Source: Paenibacillus sp. AN1007
Lineage (GTDB): Bacteria; Bacillota; Bacilli; Paenibacillales; Paenibacillaceae
Assembly: GCF_040702995.1 (NCBI RefSeq)
Contig: NZ_CP159992.1
Span: forward strand, 196,501 to 260,500
Length of the DNA: 64,000 nt
Direction: 5' to 3'
A program made the position numbers and the translations under genes. The notes under the pieces are model-generated. The model saw only the letters and a list, made by a program, of their open reading frames with translations, was not told where the DNA came from and did not search any database. Shown here one piece after another: positions 62,246-64,000 of the stretch. Each line of letters begins with the position of its first letter. The stretch's first letter is position 1.

Positions 62246-63130
62246 ATGAACAATTCACAATTACAGCTGTTTGTTAAAGTCGCCGAGACAGGAAGCTTCA
62301 CACGCGCAGGACAGGAGATGAACATGACACAGCCTGCAGTCAGCCGGTCCATCTCCTCCTTGGAAAATGATTTAGGCGTTACGCTGATCATACGAGATCG
62401 GCGCAATGGTATTATGTTGACGGATATAGGGCAGCGAATTCTGGTCATCTTCCGACAGATTTTACAGCAGTACGATAAGGTGCATCAGGTGGTAGCTGCC
62501 GAGAAGGGCCTGGAGATTGGCACGATCCGCATTGGCTCTTTCCCCATGTCATCTGCACATCTGCTGCCCAGAATTATTCGCTCAATCCGAGACAGGTATC
62601 CGAATATCGAATTTGAACTGCATGAAGGCAATATTATGGAGATACAGGAATGGCTGCATTCACGTGCTATTGATGTCGCTTTAATCATCGCTACCGACAA
62701 GGAAGCTGCGGATATGAACTATGAAACGATGCCGTTATACAACGAAGAGATGCTGGCGGTGTTTCGAGAGGATGAGATATTTGCTAATGAGGAAATGTTA
62801 CATGTGAGAAAACTGAGTGGACAATCGATGATTATCTGTAATGGCGGTTATGAAGTGCCGATTGTAGATCTGTTTGAACGTGCAGAAGCGGAGCTGAATA
62901 TCGGCTTTATCGTGCATAACATCAATACCTGTCTTAACCTGATTGAACAGGGACTTGGAACAGCCATTCTGCCTGCCATTTCGCTGTCTTGGCTTCCTTC
63001 GGGTGTAAAAGCGCTGCCTACAGAGCCAAAGGCATATCGCTGTATCGAGATTGCTGTACCTTCGCTGATGGAGGCTTCCCCAGCTTCCCGTTTGTTTATA
63101 GAGACTGCACAGCAGCTGTACGGATCATAA
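62246..63130 (+). CDS. LysR-family transcriptional regulator
   Basis: 294 residues from ATG 62246; the upstream ATG 62210 is possible, since AGGAG at 62224 is 17 bases from 62246. The winged helix LQLFVKVAETGSFTRAGQEM ... TQPAVSRSISSLE is the LysR signature, followed by the effector-binding domain (IGTIRIGSFPMSSAHLLP). It is divergent from the broken EamA exporter gene, the common LysR/exporter arrangement. Confidence 0.9.
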   Translation: MNNSQLQLFVKVAETGSFTRAGQEMNMTQPAVSRSISSLENDLGVTLIIRDRRNGIMLTDIGQRILVIFRQILQQYDKVHQVVAAEKGLEIGTIRIGSFPMSSAHLLPRIIRSIRDRYPNIEFELHEGNIMEIQEWLHSRAIDVALIIATDKEAADMNYETMPLYNEEMLAVFREDEIFANEEMLHVRKLSGQSMIICNGGYEVPIVDLFERAEAELNIGFIVHNINTCLNLIEQGLGTAILPAISLSWLPSGVKALPTEPKAYRCIEIAVPSLMEASPASRLFIETAQQLYGS

Positions 63131-63211
63131 TCAGGGTCTTGTTTAGAATTTGTTCAGTGTCGTTCTGTATACTAATAGAACAAACTGAATATTGGAGTGA
63201 ACAAGAGCCGA

Positions 63212-63394
63212 ATGAGCAGAGAGATTTTGGAAGAGATGCATCAATTGAGCCATAATAATGATCGAAGGTATCATTTGCTGATGATTGGTGTAAAGCAGTT
63301 GTTAAATGAACAGAAGCTGAATAGGTATCGTTGGTTGGGGAGACTGAAGGAACGAAAAAGACAGCGAAGCATACAGGCAGATCGTTGGGAATAA
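63212..63394 (+). CDS. Small basic protein of unknown function
   Basis: 60 residues from ATG 63212 (a GTG at 63197 is possible). The protein is highly charged, with an Arg/Lys-rich C-terminus (RYRWLGRLKERKRQR) and a helical pattern. Ribosome-site evidence is modest (GGAG at 63194). No family recognised. It converges with uppP. Confidence 0.5.
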   Translation: MSREILEEMHQLSHNNDRRYHLLMIGVKQLLNEQKLNRYRWLGRLKERKRQRSIQADRWE

Positions 63395-63458
63395 TATCGG
63401 ATTACCTGAACATGCCTAAGTAATGCCAGGCTTACATTGTACATATTAAATTATAGCC

Positions 63459-63500
63459 AAATGGCGGCCCTGCTTCCGGAGGAAGACAGGGCCGCCATTT
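63459..63500. terminator. Convergent hairpin terminator
   Basis: Perfect 14-bp stem AAATGGCGGCCCTG/CAGGGCCGCCATTT. The T-runs are short on both strands. It lies between the small protein gene and uppP. Confidence 0.75.
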
Positions 63501-63577
63501 CTGTTAGAGCAGCTGATCGGTTTGATGTTGGATAAGAATGGAGATGTGTAACCCCGTTTTTGTTCCATTCATATAAA

Positions 63578-64000
63578 TTACATCATCAGAATCACGAAGA
63601 ATACTGCTGCCAGTACAAAGCGGTATACAGCGAAGACAGTCAGGCTCAATCTTTTCAGAATAGACAAGAATGTCTTAATTGCCAGCATGGCCACGATGAA
63701 TGCGGCGATAAATCCAATCGCAAAGATGAGAAAATCATCGCTGTTCAGATGATCAATGCTTTTGTACATATCGTATCCCGTAGCACCAATCATAATTGGA
63801 ACGGACACGAGGAAGGTGAACTCTGCCGCAGCTACCCGGCTGATTCCGGCAAACAGGCCGCCGGAGATTGTGGAACCGGAACGAGAAAAGCCCGGCCACA
63901 ACGCCAAAATCTGAAACATGCCTACAGCAAATGCCTGCTTGTAGGTAATATCATCAACATCATGTGTGGTAATACGTGAGCTTTTACGGCTCCAACGCTC
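63578..64000 (-). CDS. uppP: Undecaprenyl-diphosphatase, 5' end outside window
   Basis: The last 141 residues; the frame stays open to the window edge on the minus strand, so the start lies beyond 64000. The motif [15 protein letters not shown] is the PGxSRSG active-site signature of UppP/BacA, and three to four C-terminal helices follow. It recycles undecaprenyl diphosphate for cell-wall synthesis and gives bacitracin tolerance. Confidence 0.93.
   Translation of the reverse strand, partial: ERWSRKSSRITTHDVDDITYKQAFAVGMFQILALWPGFSRSGSTISGGLFAGISRVAAAEFTFLVSVPIMIGATGYDMYKSIDHLNSDDFLIFAIGFIAAFIVAMLAIKTFLSILKRLSLTVFAVYRFVLAAVFFVILMM

Overview
The window looks like a Paenibacillus-type Firmicute chromosome. 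Supporting signs are GC near 50%, strong AGGAGG ribosome sites with frequent TTG and GTG starts, Spo0E- and WXG100-family proteins, a fibronectin/SLH-anchored surface protein, and two proteins with copper-amine-oxidase-N-type (stalk) domains. No rRNA, tRNA, CRISPR array, complete insertion sequence or prophage was recognised. Genus assignment is an inference from gene content.

Left edge (1-16.4 kb): part of a biosynthetic cluster that continues beyond the left edge. It holds a FabD-like acyltransferase, an unusual NRPS (half condensation domain, adenylation, carrier, and a C-terminal domain resembling butirosin BtrH), a free acyl carrier protein, a membrane-anchored accessory protein, two full ABC exporters, a lone carbohydrate-binding-like protein and a free BtrH-like protein. 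A drug-efflux MFS gene with a divergent ArsR repressor, a zinc-ribbon protein and a WYL regulator follow. Then come two tandem BtrH-like paralogues that have lost the expected Cys and His. The likely logic is that an amino acid or acyl chain is loaded on a carrier protein, transferred by BtrH-like domains to an acceptor, and exported.

16.6-24 kb: a Spo0E-like phosphatase and a small conserved-looking protein, then a type VII secretion effector island. The island has a large DUF6138-like protein, a formylglycine-generating-enzyme-like protein, an unknown protein, a WXG100-headed effector candidate with a hydrophobic C-terminus, a multi-pass membrane protein (candidate immunity), a DUF4176 protein and a convergent WXG100 protein. 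No secretion-machine gene is present.

24-37.9 kb: secreted stalk-domain proteins, an aminoglycoside-phosphotransferase/CotS-like kinase, BdbC, a YtkA-like lipoprotein, and a LacI-controlled fructoside or sucrose operon (binding protein, two permeases, GH32). The operon promoter has two adjacent operators plus a cre site, and the first permease carries a single-base frameshift. A membrane alpha/beta hydrolase follows, with a textbook MerR promoter and its MerR regulator.

38-46 kb: an SLH surface protein flanked by a duplicated gene 3' end and a MITE-like element, an M14-like peptidase, an ABC-2 exporter trio and a DegV protein. 46-54.7 kb: two two-component systems (one beside a BcrA-type ABC transporter), PdxK, PssA and DedA. 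55-64 kb: a DNA-binding-like gene interrupted by an in-frame TGA, a Kef-type antiporter with a long structured leader, CtaM-like, GpmA, aldo/keto reductase, thioredoxin, a frameshifted EamA transporter, LysR, and the start-truncated uppP at the right edge.
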